From Glycomyces niveus (GTDB taxonomy: Bacteria; Actinomycetota; Actinomycetes; Mycobacteriales; Micromonosporaceae), in contig NZ_JAGFNP010000006.1 in the NCBI RefSeq assembly GCF_017592475.1, forward strand, positions 68,995-132,994: DNA of 64,000 bases, read 5' to 3'. The notes beneath the pieces were generated by a model. It was not told the DNA's origin and did not search any database. It was given only the letters and a program-made list of their open reading frames with translations. A program made the translations under genes and the position numbers. Shown piece after piece: positions 37,296-46,170 of this stretch (the first letter of the stretch is position 1; every line of letters starts with the position of its first letter).

Positions 37296-38177
37296 ATGTC
37301 ACCATCCGCAGCGCCGGCCGACGCCGGGCCTGAGCCGATGACGGCGTCCACACGCGCCGGCACCGTCGTCATCACCTACATCTCCGATCATGTCGACGCG
37401 CTCAACCGCGCCATCGCGGCCTTCGAGCGGCAGGCGCCCGGCTCCGCCGGGGCCGTGCGCGTCACCATCCACCGGCTCCGCACCGTCATCCGCGGGTACT
37501 CGCACCTGTTCACCAAGACGCCGCCGCGCAGCCAGGAGCTCGACCACCTGCTCGAGGCGTTGAAGCGCACCGAGGACCTGGAGCGGCTCCGCGTCCACTT
37601 CTCGGACCGGTTCGACCAGCTCGGCCTCGTGACCCCCGAGTACCCCAAATGGTATGGGGCCCTTGAGGACGAGATGCGCGAATCGTACCTCGACACTGAG
37701 GGCGTCGCGTCGCAGACGTGGGTGGCGGTCCTGCTGGAGCAGGTGCGGCTGTTCACCGAGCACGCGCAGTTCACGCGCGACGGCGACAAGCCCGCCTCCT
37801 CGCTCATGGGATTCCTCTCGCAGACCAAGAACCATCTGCTCGAGACGTACGGGAAGCTCAGCTACGCCACCGATCTCGTGCTCGCGCGGGACGAGACGCG
37901 CATCGCGGCACGGGAGGCGCACTACCTCGCCGAGGCGGCCGCGCCCGCGCTCGGGGCGACCGGGGCGGAGATCGTCTCGCGAGTCGCCGACCTCGAGCAC
38001 CTGCTCGACCGGTACCGGCAGGCGGTGATCGCCCGCAACTGGCTGACCCGGCTGCCGGGCGCGGACCGGGCCGACCGGCTCACGGCGAGCCTCGCCGAAC
38101 TGGAGAAGCAGCACCTGCACCAGCTGGGCGAGGACATCGACCGGGCGGCCTCCGACATGGCCGAACGCTGGAAGTGA
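37296..38177 (+). CDS. CHAD-domain protein
   Basis: The 293-residue helical protein has the CHAD signature, a His/Arg/Lys-rich set including VRVTIHRLRTVIRGYSHLF (about 51-69), and more charged helices behind it. CHAD domains bind polyphosphate. No CYTH domain is fused. Ribosome site GGGGGGAGGAG precedes the ATG. Single gene, closed by a strong shared terminator. Confidence 0.75.
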   Translation: MSPSAAPADAGPEPMTASTRAGTVVITYISDHVDALNRAIAAFERQAPGSAGAVRVTIHRLRTVIRGYSHLFTKTPPRSQELDHLLEALKRTEDLERLRVHFSDRFDQLGLVTPEYPKWYGALEDEMRESYLDTEGVASQTWVAVLLEQVRLFTEHAQFTRDGDKPASSLMGFLSQTKNHLLETYGKLSYATDLVLARDETRIAAREAHYLAEAAAPALGATGAEIVSRVADLEHLLDRYRQAVIARNWLTRLPGADRADRLTASLAELEKQHLHQLGEDIDRAASDMAERWK

Positions 38178-38187
38178 CACGGGACGG

Positions 38188-38223
38188 GGAACGGCCCCAA
38201 AATTCTTGCTTTGGGGCCGTTCC
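38188..38223. terminator. bidirectional terminator
   Basis: GGAACGGCCCCAAA (38188-38201) pairs exactly with TTTGGGGCCGTTCC (38210-38223) across 8 nt, between convergent genes. The A/T-run at the stem base suits both strands. Confidence 0.8.
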
Positions 38224-38231
38224 TCTCCGCG

Positions 38232-39875
38232 TCAGCCGCGCAGGACCGACGCGAGGTTGTCGAGGCCGATCGGGCCGAGGTTGAGGGCCCGGGTGTGCCA
38301 GGCCTTCAGGTCGAAGTCGGCGCCGGCGGCGGCCTGCGCTTCGGCGCGGGCTGCGACCCAGGCGCGTTCGCCGAGCTTGTAGCAGATGGCCTGGCCAGGC
38401 CAGCCCGCGTAGCGGACGATCTCCGGGTAGGCGCGGTGCTCGGCGATGCGGCCGCGAGTCTTGAGCACTTCGAGGGCGACGTCGAAGTTCCAGCGCTCGC
38501 CGTGGCGCTTCGCCTCGGCGGCGGGCAGCGGCAGGTCGAGGTGCCAGCCGATGTCGATCACGACGCGGGCGGCGCGCAGGGCCGAGCCCTTGAGCATGCC
38601 GAGGCGGCTGCCCTTGTCGGTGAACCAGCCGAGCTCGTCCGAGAGCCGCTCGGCGTACAGCGCCCAGCCCTCGGCGTGGCCGGAGACCGAGCCGAAGACC
38701 TTGGCGAAGCGGGAGAGGGCGTCGCCGGTGACCTTGGTCTGGCCGATCTGGAGGTGGTGGCCGGGCACGCCCTCGTGGAAGACCGTGGTCAGCTCGCCCC
38801 AGGTGCGGAAAGTCTCGCGCTCGGCGACGGGCCACCAGGTGCGGCCCGGGCGGGACAGGTCCTCGCTGGGGCCGGTGTAGTAGGCCGACCCGGCAGAGGA
38901 GCCGTGCACGACCTGCACGTCGAGGTTCATCAGGCGCGGGTCGATGTCGAAGTGGACGCCGTTGAGCGCTTCGAGCGCGCTCTGGTGCTTCTCCACGAGC
39001 CAGGCCAGGTACTCCTCGTGGGTGCCGACGGCCTGGGTCTCGTCCAGGTGGGCGATGACCTCGTCGAGCCCCGCGCCCGGCAGGATGTTGTCGGCCTCGG
39101 CGGCCATCTCGTCCTCGATGCGGTGCAGCTCCTCCCAGGCCCAGTCGTAGGCGTCGCGCGGGTCGAGGACCGCGCCGAGGGTGGCGCGGGCCGCCAGGAG
39201 GTACCGCTCCTCGCCGACGCCGTCCTGCTCGGCGGCGTGCGGGGCGTAGGTGCGCTCGAGGTAGTCGGCGGCGGCGGCGAACGCCTGGTACGCGGCCTCG
39301 GCGGCCTCGCGCAGGTCGCGGGCCTGCGGGCCGTCGCCGTAGGCCTTGAGGTGCTTGTCGAAGGTGCGGGACTCGGCGTTGCGCCGGGCCTGCTTGACGC
39401 CCTCGGTGACCTGGAGGAGCGCGACGGTCTGGCCCGCCTCGATCCCCGCGTTCAAGGTCTGGCGCCAGGTCGCGAGCATCTCGGGGATGGCGCGCATCCG
39501 CGAGACGTTGAGCCGCCAGTCGTTCTCGGTGCTGCGCGGGGCCAGGTCGACGTAGCTCACCAGGCTCTGGAGCATCCCGTAGGGGACGCGCAGGGCGCGG
39601 CGCCACTCGCCGGCCTCGTGCTGCGCGGCGCTCACCTCGAGGCGCTCGGCCATGTGGAGTCGGGCGAGGTCGTCGGCCGGGCCGGTCGAATCCAGGGCGT
39701 TCAGCTTCGCGAGGGTGTCGGCGTCGAGCTTCGCGCGCTCGGCGACGGCGTCCGGGCTGAAGTCGGTGGCGACGCCGAAGTCGCCTTTGATGCCGGCGGA
39801 CCCGGCGAACATCGGGTGGAGCCGGGCGTACGCGGTGGTGTACTCGTCGGCGAGAGCGAATATCGGTGAGGTCAT
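38232..39875 (-). CDS. DUF885 family protein, putative metallopeptidase
   Basis: The 547-residue soluble protein has TVFHEGVPGHHLQ at about residue 347, an HExxxGHH-like zinc motif shared by DUF885 members, and later GHAEGWALYAERL with another candidate Glu. No signal peptide is seen, so it is probably cytosolic. The family is thought to be peptidases; the substrate is not known. It follows the nuoJ gene by 21 bp in the same direction and may be read through from it. Confidence 0.88.
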   Translation of the reverse strand: MTSPIFALADEYTTAYARLHPMFAGSAGIKGDFGVATDFSPDAVAERAKLDADTLAKLNALDSTGPADDLARLHMAERLEVSAAQHEAGEWRRALRVPYGMLQSLVSYVDLAPRSTENDWRLNVSRMRAIPEMLATWRQTLNAGIEAGQTVALLQVTEGVKQARRNAESRTFDKHLKAYGDGPQARDLREAAEAAYQAFAAAADYLERTYAPHAAEQDGVGEERYLLAARATLGAVLDPRDAYDWAWEELHRIEDEMAAEADNILPGAGLDEVIAHLDETQAVGTHEEYLAWLVEKHQSALEALNGVHFDIDPRLMNLDVQVVHGSSAGSAYYTGPSEDLSRPGRTWWPVAERETFRTWGELTTVFHEGVPGHHLQIGQTKVTGDALSRFAKVFGSVSGHAEGWALYAERLSDELGWFTDKGSRLGMLKGSALRAARVVIDIGWHLDLPLPAAEAKRHGERWNFDVALEVLKTRGRIAEHRAYPEIVRYAGWPGQAICYKLGERAWVAARAEAQAAAGADFDLKAWHTRALNLGPIGLDNLASVLRG

Positions 39876-39896
39876 GGCCGTCAGCTTACCGCGCGG

Positions 39897-40418
39897 CTAG
39901 TAATCCTTCGTTACGTGATTGTTGCTCGGGCGGGTAGAGACGACGACCGCTCCGACCAGCGCGGCGAGGAGCAGGAGCGACAGCACTTCGAACGGGAGCA
40001 CCCAGTCCGCGAAGACCGCTTCGCCCATGACGGCCGCGCCGCCGCTCTCGCGCTCGCCGAGCCCGGCCCGGGTCCAGCCGAACGCGCCGGTGACGACCGC
40101 GGCGAGGCCGAGGCCCACGCCGCCGGCGATGAGCGCGCCGGGGAGCCTCGCCCGGTCGAGGTCGTCCGAGGGGTCGGTGGGGGCCCTGGTGAGCATGGTC
40201 GCGAACAGCAGCAGGACCACGATCGCGCCGACGTAGACGAGCACGAGCACCCACGCGAGGAACTCGGCGGTGAGCACAAGCGCGGCCCCGGCGATCCCGG
40301 CGAACGCGACCGCGAGCCACAGCCCGGCCCGCACGATCCGCTTCGTGGTGACGACGGCGAGCCCGGCGCCGAGCGCGAGGAGCCCGAAGGCCAGCAGCAG
40401 CACGTCGGCGAGGGTCAC
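39897..40418 (-). CDS. nuoJ: NADH dehydrogenase subunit J-like protein (orphan)
   Basis: The 173-residue protein has five hydrophobic segments and the family region [19 protein letters not shown] (transmembrane helix 3 of NuoJ). It is coupled to nuoI by the GTGA overlap. No nuoK-N follows; the next gene is DUF885. Role: proton-channel part of complex I, either with the main complex encoded elsewhere or in a smaller ferredoxin-linked form. Confidence 0.88.
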   Translation of the reverse strand: MTLADVLLLAFGLLALGAGLAVVTTKRIVRAGLWLAVAFAGIAGAALVLTAEFLAWVLVLVYVGAIVVLLLFATMLTRAPTDPSDDLDRARLPGALIAGGVGLGLAAVVTGAFGWTRAGLGERESGGAAVMGEAVFADWVLPFEVLSLLLLAALVGAVVVSTRPSNNHVTKDY

Positions 40419-40894
40419 TCGGCGGCCTCGTCGGCCTTCACGGCCTCGGTCTTGGCGGCTTCCGGCACGTTCCCCAGCCACTCCCCCAGGTGCTCCTTGT
40501 CGTGGAGCAGGTCGCGGATGTCGCCTTCGGCGTAAGCGAAGTCGGGGGCCCAGAACAGGGCGTCGAACGGGCACACGTCGACGCAGATCCCGCAGTACAT
40601 GCATAGCGAGAAGTCGATGTCGAAGCGGTCGAGGAGGTTCACCTGGCGCGGACGGGCCGCGCCTTCGACCTCGATGGTCTCCTTGTGGGAGTCGATGTAG
40701 ATGCACCAGTCGGGGCATTCGCGGGCGCACAGCATGCAGGAGGTGCAGCTCGGCTCGTGGAGGGCGATCACACCGCGGCTGCGCTCGGGCAGCTCGGGCT
40801 CGTTCTCGGGGTACTGGCTCGTGACGGCGCGGCGCGCGGCGGTGCGCGCGGTCTGCGCGAGACCGCTGACCAGTCCGCTCCCGGGAAGCCTCAT
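40415..40894 (-). CDS. nuoI: NADH dehydrogenase subunit I-like ferredoxin (orphan)
   Basis: The 159-residue protein has two 4Fe-4S motifs, [12 protein letters not shown] and [12 protein letters not shown], with the spacing of NuoI (clusters N6a and N6b). It starts [15 protein letters not shown] precedes. Nothing of the other nuo genes lies around it. It transfers electrons from the peripheral arm to the membrane arm in complex I. Confidence 0.9.
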   Translation of the reverse strand: MRLPGSGLVSGLAQTARTAARRAVTSQYPENEPELPERSRGVIALHEPSCTSCMLCARECPDWCIYIDSHKETIEVEGAARPRQVNLLDRFDIDFSLCMYCGICVDVCPFDALFWAPDFAYAEGDIRDLLHDKEHLGEWLGNVPEAAKTEAVKADEAAE

Positions 40895-41124
40895 GACCTC
40901 ATGGTGGCAGATGACGGCGGTGTTTTCCAGACCCCGAGCCGCGGTTCGCGGCTGAAATGCGGTCGGCTCCGCGGCTGCGTCGGGGTCCGATTCCCGACTC
41001 CCCAGGCGTGGCCGAGCGGGCCGGGTTTCCCGTGAAACCGCCTGGTGCGTCCACAAGAGCCGTTACCGTGAGCCATCGACACGTCACGTGCCGGGCGCGA
41101 CCCGGCGCCGTCCGGGGAGGAACC

Positions 41125-41604
41125 GTGCCCATGCGAATGCCGCAGCCCATCCGAGGGATGCTCTTGACCCTCAGCGCCGCGCTCGTGCTCGCGCTCACCG
41201 CCGCTCCGGCGAACGCGGCCGTCACCGTCACGCTCTCGCCGACGGCGGGCGCCGTGGGCACCCGCGTGGACGTGCTCGCGTCGGACTGCGACATGGACGC
41301 GACCGGCGACGTCGAGAACACCGACACGAGCTTCAAGCTGCCGAAGAACAACAACAACGCCCAGGGCAGCTTCACCGTCACGGAGAAGATGAAGCCCGGC
41401 ACGTACACGGTGACGGTGACCTGCGGTTCCGACACCGCCGCGACGAAGTTCACGGTGACCTCGGGAACCGGCGCGGCGACCGGCGGCGGCTCGACCGCCT
41501 CGCAGGCGACCACCGCGGTGCTCTGGACGGGCGCCGCAGCGGTGCTCGTCGCCGCGGCGGGCCTCTGGCTGCTCAAGCGCCGCAGCAATGTCACTGCCGC
41601 CTGA
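41125..41604 (+). CDS. secreted surface protein with C-terminal anchor helix
   Basis: A signal peptide (MLLTLSAALVLALTAAPANA) is followed by a single Ig-like beta domain of about 100 residues (VTVTLSPTAGAVGTRVDV ... CDMDATGD ... TVTCGSDTA, two Cys probably bridged) and a C-terminal helix with Lys/Arg tail (LWLLKRRSN). No canonical LPxTG is present before the helix. GGGGAGG lies four bases before GTG 41125 and ten before ATG 41131. The gene overlaps the sortase gene by 17 bp, so it may be its substrate with an unusual sorting site, or a plain membrane anchor. Confidence 0.8.
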   Translation: MPMRMPQPIRGMLLTLSAALVLALTAAPANAAVTVTLSPTAGAVGTRVDVLASDCDMDATGDVENTDTSFKLPKNNNNAQGSFTVTEKMKPGTYTVTVTCGSDTAATKFTVTSGTGAATGGGSTASQATTAVLWTGAAAVLVAAAGLWLLKRRSNVTAA

Positions 41605-42337
41605 ACCGGCGGGCGACGCCTCGCCCGAGCGATCCGTCCACCGGCCGGAACCCGCGTTCCGGCCGGTGGCCTTCGTCGCGCTCTCGTTCGTGCTCGCCGG
41701 CGGCCTCGGGCTCATGCTCGGCAGCGTCCTGACCCTCCCCGCGATCGAGCTGCCGCGCTTCGAGAGCCCCTTCCGCGACGACCCGTTCGCCGTCGCCGAC
41801 CCCGCGGGCGGCGCCTGGCTCGACCGCTCCGAACCGACCCGCGTCGACATCGACGCGGTCGACGTCCACGCCCCGCTCACGGCGCTCGGCCTCGACTATG
41901 AAGGCGACTTCGAGGTCCCCGGCATGTGGCGCCCCCACGAGGCCGGCTGGTTCGAGGCCGGCCCCACCCCCGGCGAGTTCGGCCCCACCGTCCTCATGGG
42001 CCACGTCGACACCGAGCGCTCCGGCCCCGCGGTCTTCTACCCGCTCAAGGAACTCGGCGAAGGCGACCGCATCGAGGTCACCCGCGAGGACGGCGTCGTC
42101 GTCGCCTACGAGGTGACCGCGATCGAGTCCTACGCCAAGCGGCGCCTCCCCTACGAGGACGTCTTCGGCGTCGAGCCCGAACCGGCCCTGCGCCTCATCA
42201 CCTGCGGCGGCGCCTTCGACCGCAGAGCGGGCGACTACACCGAGAACCTCGTCGTCTTCGCCGCCTACACCGGCCACCGCGACGCCACCGAAAAGGACCG
42301 CGACCGCCCCCTGCACGGCCGCGACCATTTCGAGTAG
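41588..42337 (+). CDS. class F sortase
   Basis: The 249-residue transpeptidase has an N-terminal helix (about 28-48) and the sortase core. The active-site His is in TVLMGHVDT and Cys in LRLITCGGAFD; an Arg follows soon after (DRRAG). This arrangement with TCGG fits the actinobacterial class F. It sits with one surface protein gene, so the pair could be a dedicated sortase and substrate unit. Confidence 0.88.
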   Translation: MSLPPEPAGDASPERSVHRPEPAFRPVAFVALSFVLAGGLGLMLGSVLTLPAIELPRFESPFRDDPFAVADPAGGAWLDRSEPTRVDIDAVDVHAPLTALGLDYEGDFEVPGMWRPHEAGWFEAGPTPGEFGPTVLMGHVDTERSGPAVFYPLKELGEGDRIEVTREDGVVVAYEVTAIESYAKRRLPYEDVFGVEPEPALRLITCGGAFDRRAGDYTENLVVFAAYTGHRDATEKDRDRPLHGRDHFE

Positions 42338-42370
42338 GGAGTGTCGGACCCCTCGGTTATCTTCGCGCGC

Positions 42371-42718
42371 ATGGGTTTGAAGATCGCGAACGTCACCGTC
42401 AACACCGACCGGCCGAAGGAGCTCGCCGAGTGGTGGCGCGCCGCGCTCGGTGGCGAGATCACCGCCGACTGGGGCGAGTACGTCATGGTCGGCTTCGGCG
42501 ACGGCACCGGCCTCGCCTTCCAGTTCGTCGCGGGCACCGAGCCCGGCCGCATCCACCTCGACCTCGTGACCTCGGACGCCGACGCCGAGATCGCGCGCCT
42601 CGTCGAGGCGGGCGCCGCTGAGGTCTCGCACCACGAGGCCCCCGGCGGCGCCTTCTCGTGGACGGTCCTCACGGACCCGGACGGCAACGAGTTCTGCGTC
42701 GCCCAGGGACACGGGTAG
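42371..42718 (+). CDS. VOC (glyoxalase-like) protein
   Basis: A 115-residue single-domain protein starting MGLKIANVTVNTDRPKELAE, with WWRAALGGE and the C-terminal DPDGNEFCV pattern of the VOC superfamily. Metal sites are not complete to the eye. ATG 42371 has no ribosome site; GTG 42341 begins a longer frame. No neighbours of related function. Substrate unknown. Confidence 0.8.
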   Translation: MGLKIANVTVNTDRPKELAEWWRAALGGEITADWGEYVMVGFGDGTGLAFQFVAGTEPGRIHLDLVTSDADAEIARLVEAGAAEVSHHEAPGGAFSWTVLTDPDGNEFCVAQGHG

Positions 42719-42723
42719 ACGCG

Positions 42724-42846
42724 ACCGCGGGCGCCGGGTCGGGTGCTTGACCCCGCCGACCCAGCGCCCGCGGTGTACCGAGGGGGCTTTCGACCGCGGG
42801 CGCTTTCCCGGCTCGCCCAACCGCTGAGCCGGTGCCGCGCCCGCGG
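42724..42846. repeat. two tandem copies of the same hairpin
   Basis: ACCGCGGGCGC at 42724 and again at 42793 pairs with GCGCCCGCGGT at 42764 and GCGCCCGCGG at 42837. All four arms are interchangeable. They fill the 132-bp gap of convergent genes, so they may act as a double terminator. Confidence 0.5.
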
Positions 42847-42850
42847 CGCC

Positions 42851-43663
42851 CTATGACAGGACCCGCTCGAAGGCGGTCCTGGTCTCTTGGAAGACCTCCG
42901 CGCCCGGGCGGGCCCAGAGCGCGTCGTTGAACAGTTCGACCTCGATCGGCCCGGCGAAGCCGGTCGCGTCCACTTCGGCGAGGTAGCGCTTGAAGTCGAC
43001 GCAGCCGTCGCCGAGCTGCCCGCGGCCGGTCAGCACGCCCGCCGGGAGCGGGGTGACCCAGTCCGCGAACTGGAACGAGGCGATGCGGCCCTCGTGCCCG
43101 GCCCGGGCGATGCCCTGCCAGACCTGCGGGTCCCACCAGATGTGGTACGTGTCGACCACGACGCCGACCTGCGCGGCCGGGTACGGCGCGGCGAGGTCGA
43201 GCGCTTCGTTGATCGTCGTCACGACGCAGCGGTCGCTCGCGAACATCGGGTGCAGGGGTTCGATCGACAAGGTCACGCCCCGCTCGCCCGCGTACGGCGC
43301 GAGTTCGGCGAGGGCCTCCTTGACGCCCTCGCGAGCGCTGTCGATCGTGCCGCCTTCGGGGATGCCGCCCGAGACGAGGACGAGGGTCGGGGCGCCGAGC
43401 GCCGCGGCCTCGTCGATCGCCCGCTTGTTGTCGTCGATCGCCTCACGCTTCGGGTCGGTGAAGAACCCGGCCCGGCAGAGGCTGGTGACCTCGACTCCCG
43501 CGTCCTTCACGAGCTTCGCGCTCGCTTCGAGGCCCATCTCCTGCACCGGCTCGCGCCACAGCCCGATACCGGAACCGGTGCGTGCGCAGGCTTCGACGGC
43601 CTCGCGCTGGTCCCAGAACTTCGCGGTGGCGTGGTTGAAGGAGAACCGCTCCATGATGCTCAT
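42851..43663 (-). CDS. sugar phosphate isomerase/epimerase-type TIM barrel
   Basis: The 270-residue protein fits the xylose-isomerase-like AP-endonuclease-2 fold: LVLVSGG, LSIEPLHPMF (Glu), VVVDTYHIWWDP (Asp/His) and PIEVELFND (Glu) supply the metal ligands. It starts MSIMERFSFN and overlaps the DUF993 gene by 4 bp. With its two neighbours it forms a cassette for breakdown of an unidentified sugar or inositol-like compound. Confidence 0.88.
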   Translation of the reverse strand: MSIMERFSFNHATAKFWDQREAVEACARTGSGIGLWREPVQEMGLEASAKLVKDAGVEVTSLCRAGFFTDPKREAIDDNKRAIDEAAALGAPTLVLVSGGIPEGGTIDSAREGVKEALAELAPYAGERGVTLSIEPLHPMFASDRCVVTTINEALDLAAPYPAAQVGVVVDTYHIWWDPQVWQGIARAGHEGRIASFQFADWVTPLPAGVLTGRGQLGDGCVDFKRYLAEVDATGFAGPIEVELFNDALWARPGAEVFQETRTAFERVLS

Positions 43664-44751
43664 GCGAGGGTCCGCTTCGGCTGGCCGGCGACCTTGAGCA
43701 GGGCGTTGAACCGGTCCATCGCCAGGTTCTCGTCCGGGAACAGGTCCACTTCGAGCGCGAGGTCGACGATCTCGCCGAAGTGCTTGACGGAGCGCGCCGA
43801 CTCGAGCCCGCCGACCATCTTGAAGTGGTCCTGGTAGCCCCCGAGCCACGCCAGGAACACCACGCCGGTCTTGTAGTTGAACGTCGGGGCCTCGAAGACC
43901 TTGCGCGCCAGGGGCACCGTCGGGTCGAGGATCGCGTGGAAGCCGGCCACGTCGCCTTCGTCGAGGCGCTTGACGGCCTTCGCGGCGAGCGGCGCGAGCG
44001 GGTCGAAGATGCCCAGCAACGCGTCGGAGTGACCGAACTCGTCCCCGGCGATGAGGCGCGGGTAGTTGAAGTCGTCGCCGGTGTAGCAGCGCACGCCCTC
44101 GGGGAGCCGGCGGCGCACCGCGATCTCGGCCTCGGCGTCGAGCAGGCTCATCTTGATGCCGTCGATCTTCGCCGCGTTCTCGGTGATGATCTCGATGAAC
44201 GTGTCCGCGGCCGCCTCGAGGTCCGAGGAGCCCCAGTAGCCCTCGAGCGCCGGGTCGAACATCGGGCCGAGCCAGTGCAGGATCGCCTTGCCGCTGACCT
44301 CGCCGAGGAGTTCGGCGTAGAGGGCCTTGTAGTCGTCCGCGCCCTTCGCGCTCGCGGCCAGCGCCCGGGAGCACATCAGGATCGTGCCCGCCCCGGCGTC
44401 CTCGACCACGGCGAGCTGCTCGAGATAGGTCGCGCGGATCTCGTCCATGGTGGTCGGCGCGGCCGGGAGCTGGTCGGTGCCGACGCCGCACGCGAGGAGG
44501 TCGTCGGGTCCGGCGGCCTCGGCCGAGCGGCGGATGAGCTGCTTGGTGGCCTCCCAGTCGAGGCCCATGCCGCGCTGGGCGGTGTCCATGGCGTCGGCGA
44601 TGCCGAGGCCGAGGTCCCACAGGTGCCGGCGGTAGCGGAGGGTGGCGTCCCAGTCCACGGCGGCGGGGCGGCCGGGGCCGTTGTCCGCCAGCGGGTCCGC
44701 GACCACGTGGGCGGCGGAGTAGATGACGCGGGAGGTGAACTCGCGGGTCAC
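43660..44751 (-). CDS. DUF993 family, dihydrodipicolinate-synthase-like protein
   Basis: The 363-residue soluble protein matches my recall of DUF993: a TIM barrel related to DHDPS-type aldolases, with GIKMSLLDAEAE (Lys candidate for a Schiff base) and CYTGDDFNYPRLIAG. GTG start, coupled by 4-bp overlaps to both neighbours. It probably cleaves or dehydrates a keto-acid product of the oxidoreductase. Confidence 0.85.
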   Translation of the reverse strand: MTREFTSRVIYSAAHVVADPLADNGPGRPAAVDWDATLRYRRHLWDLGLGIADAMDTAQRGMGLDWEATKQLIRRSAEAAGPDDLLACGVGTDQLPAAPTTMDEIRATYLEQLAVVEDAGAGTILMCSRALAASAKGADDYKALYAELLGEVSGKAILHWLGPMFDPALEGYWGSSDLEAAADTFIEIITENAAKIDGIKMSLLDAEAEIAVRRRLPEGVRCYTGDDFNYPRLIAGDEFGHSDALLGIFDPLAPLAAKAVKRLDEGDVAGFHAILDPTVPLARKVFEAPTFNYKTGVVFLAWLGGYQDHFKMVGGLESARSVKHFGEIVDLALEVDLFPDENLAMDRFNALLKVAGQPKRTLA

Positions 44752-45905
44752 AGGTCCAGGTCCTCCAGTTCGATGCGGCGGCCTTCGCGGGCGGACCGGT
44801 AGCCGGCCTCGGCCAGCTGCACGCCGCGGGCGGCGGCGAGGAAGTCGTGGTGCCACGGCTCGTCGTCCACGACGTGGCGCAGGAACTCCTCCCACTGGAT
44901 CTTGAAGCCGTTGTCGAAGACCTCGTTGTCCGGCACCTCGTGCCACTGCTGCCGGAAGGGGATGGGCTGGTCGATGTCGGGGTTCCAGACCGGCTTGGGG
45001 GTGTGCACGCGGTGCTGGGCGCGGGCCTTGCGGAGGCCGGCGATGGCCGAGCCCTCGGTGCCGTCGACGTGGAACTCGACGAGTTCGTCGCGGTCGACGC
45101 GGGTGGCCCAGGAGGAGTTCATCTGGACGACGGTGCCGTCCTGGAGTTCGAAGAGGGCGTAGGCGGCGTCGTCGGCGGTGGCGGCGTAGGCCTGGCCCTG
45201 CTCGTCGAAGCGCTCGGGGATGTGGGTGGTGACGTGGGCGGAGACCGACTTGATCGGGGAGTCGAAGGTGCCTTCGAGGAGGTAGGACCAGTGGGGGAAC
45301 ATGTCGAGGACCATGCCGCCGCCGTCTTCGGCGCGGTAGTTCCAGGACGGCCGCTGGGCTTCCTGCCAGTCGCCTTCGAAGACCCAGTAGCCGAACTCGC
45401 CGCGCACGGAGAGGACGCGCCCGAAGAAGCCGGAGTCGACGAGTCGCTTGAGCTTGCGCAGGCCGGGGAGGTACAGCTTGTCGGCGACCGCGCCGTTCTT
45501 GACGCCGGCGTCGCGCGCGGCGCGGGCCAGGTTGAGGGCGTCGTCGAGGTTGGTGGCGATGGGCTTCTCGGTGTACACGTGCTTGCCCGCCTTGATGGCC
45601 GAGTTGACGGCGGCGAGGCGGTGCTGGGTGGTGAGGGCGTCGAAGTAGACGTCGATCTTGTCGTCGCCGAGGGCTTCGTCGAGGCTGGTCGTGTACTTGT
45701 CGAGGCCGTGGCGGTCGGCGATCTCGGCGAGCTTCTCGGCGCTGCGGCCGACCAGGGTGGGCTCGGGCCAGATCACGCTGCCGTCGGCGCGCTCGACGCC
45801 GCCCTGCTCGCGGATGGCGAGGAGTGAGCGCACGAGGTGCTGCCGGTAGCCCATGCGACCGGTCACCCCGTTGAGGGCGATGCCGACGGTGATTCTCTCT
45901 GCCAT
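44748..45905 (-). CDS. Gfo/Idh/MocA family NAD(P)-dependent oxidoreductase
   Basis: The 385-residue protein opens with GIALNGVTGRMGYRQHL, a nucleotide-binding turn, and has the EKP motif (HVYTEKPIATN) typical of the family, with a larger C-terminal sheet domain. It is first in the three-gene operon. The upstream region has a possible LacI-type operator (45999-46010) and a copy of the dispersed repeat. Confidence 0.92.
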   Translation of the reverse strand: MAERITVGIALNGVTGRMGYRQHLVRSLLAIREQGGVERADGSVIWPEPTLVGRSAEKLAEIADRHGLDKYTTSLDEALGDDKIDVYFDALTTQHRLAAVNSAIKAGKHVYTEKPIATNLDDALNLARAARDAGVKNGAVADKLYLPGLRKLKRLVDSGFFGRVLSVRGEFGYWVFEGDWQEAQRPSWNYRAEDGGGMVLDMFPHWSYLLEGTFDSPIKSVSAHVTTHIPERFDEQGQAYAATADDAAYALFELQDGTVVQMNSSWATRVDRDELVEFHVDGTEGSAIAGLRKARAQHRVHTPKPVWNPDIDQPIPFRQQWHEVPDNEVFDNGFKIQWEEFLRHVVDDEPWHHDFLAAARGVQLAEAGYRSAREGRRIELEDLDL

Positions 45906-45971
45906 AGGGAAGTGCTCCAGACCTTGCCGACGTGGCTGCGGAAGCGTCCGCCGCGAACTGAGCCCGTTTAC

Positions 45972-45991
45972 AGCTCGCACGCTTCGCCGAA
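45972..45991 (+). repeat. dispersed 20-bp repeat, copy 2 (degenerate)
   Basis: AGCTCGCACGCTTCGCCGAA agrees with the consensus at 17 of 20 positions. It lies upstream of the Gfo/Idh/MocA gene. Confidence 0.45.
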
Positions 45992-45998
45992 AGGCGAG

Positions 45999-46010
45999 GC
46001 AAACGCTTTC
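45999..46010. promoter_or_regulatory. possible LacI-family operator
   Basis: GCAAACGCTTTC resembles the imperfect palindromes of LacI/GalR regulators (AAAGCGCTTT type). A further GTGAAAGCGG lies near 46045. Both precede the sugar-catabolism operon. Confidence 0.3.
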
Positions 46011-46130
46011 TTTGTTTCCTGAACTATACATCAAACGACACCTATGTGAAAGCGGTCTCCTCACAGTTTCGCCGGACCGGTCACATCGCGTTCGGAGAGT
46101 GGGGATTCGGGCCGGGTCCGGACACGGAAA

Positions 46131-46160
46131 AGCCCCGGCCGCAAACGGCCGGGGCTCGCG
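46131..46160 (-). terminator. terminator after the SseB-type operon
   Basis: AGCCCCGGCCG (46131-46141) with CGGCCGGGGCT (46146-46156), loop CAAA; on the minus strand the stem is followed by TTTTCC. Confidence 0.8.
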
Positions 46161-46170
46161 TCGAACAGCC

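Noticed and set aside
40975..41045. Stretch with GGCGTGGCCGAGCGG and a T-arm-like hairpin, resembling a tRNA-Ser
   Set aside because: The two parts are in the wrong order and no acceptor stem closes; not a tRNA.
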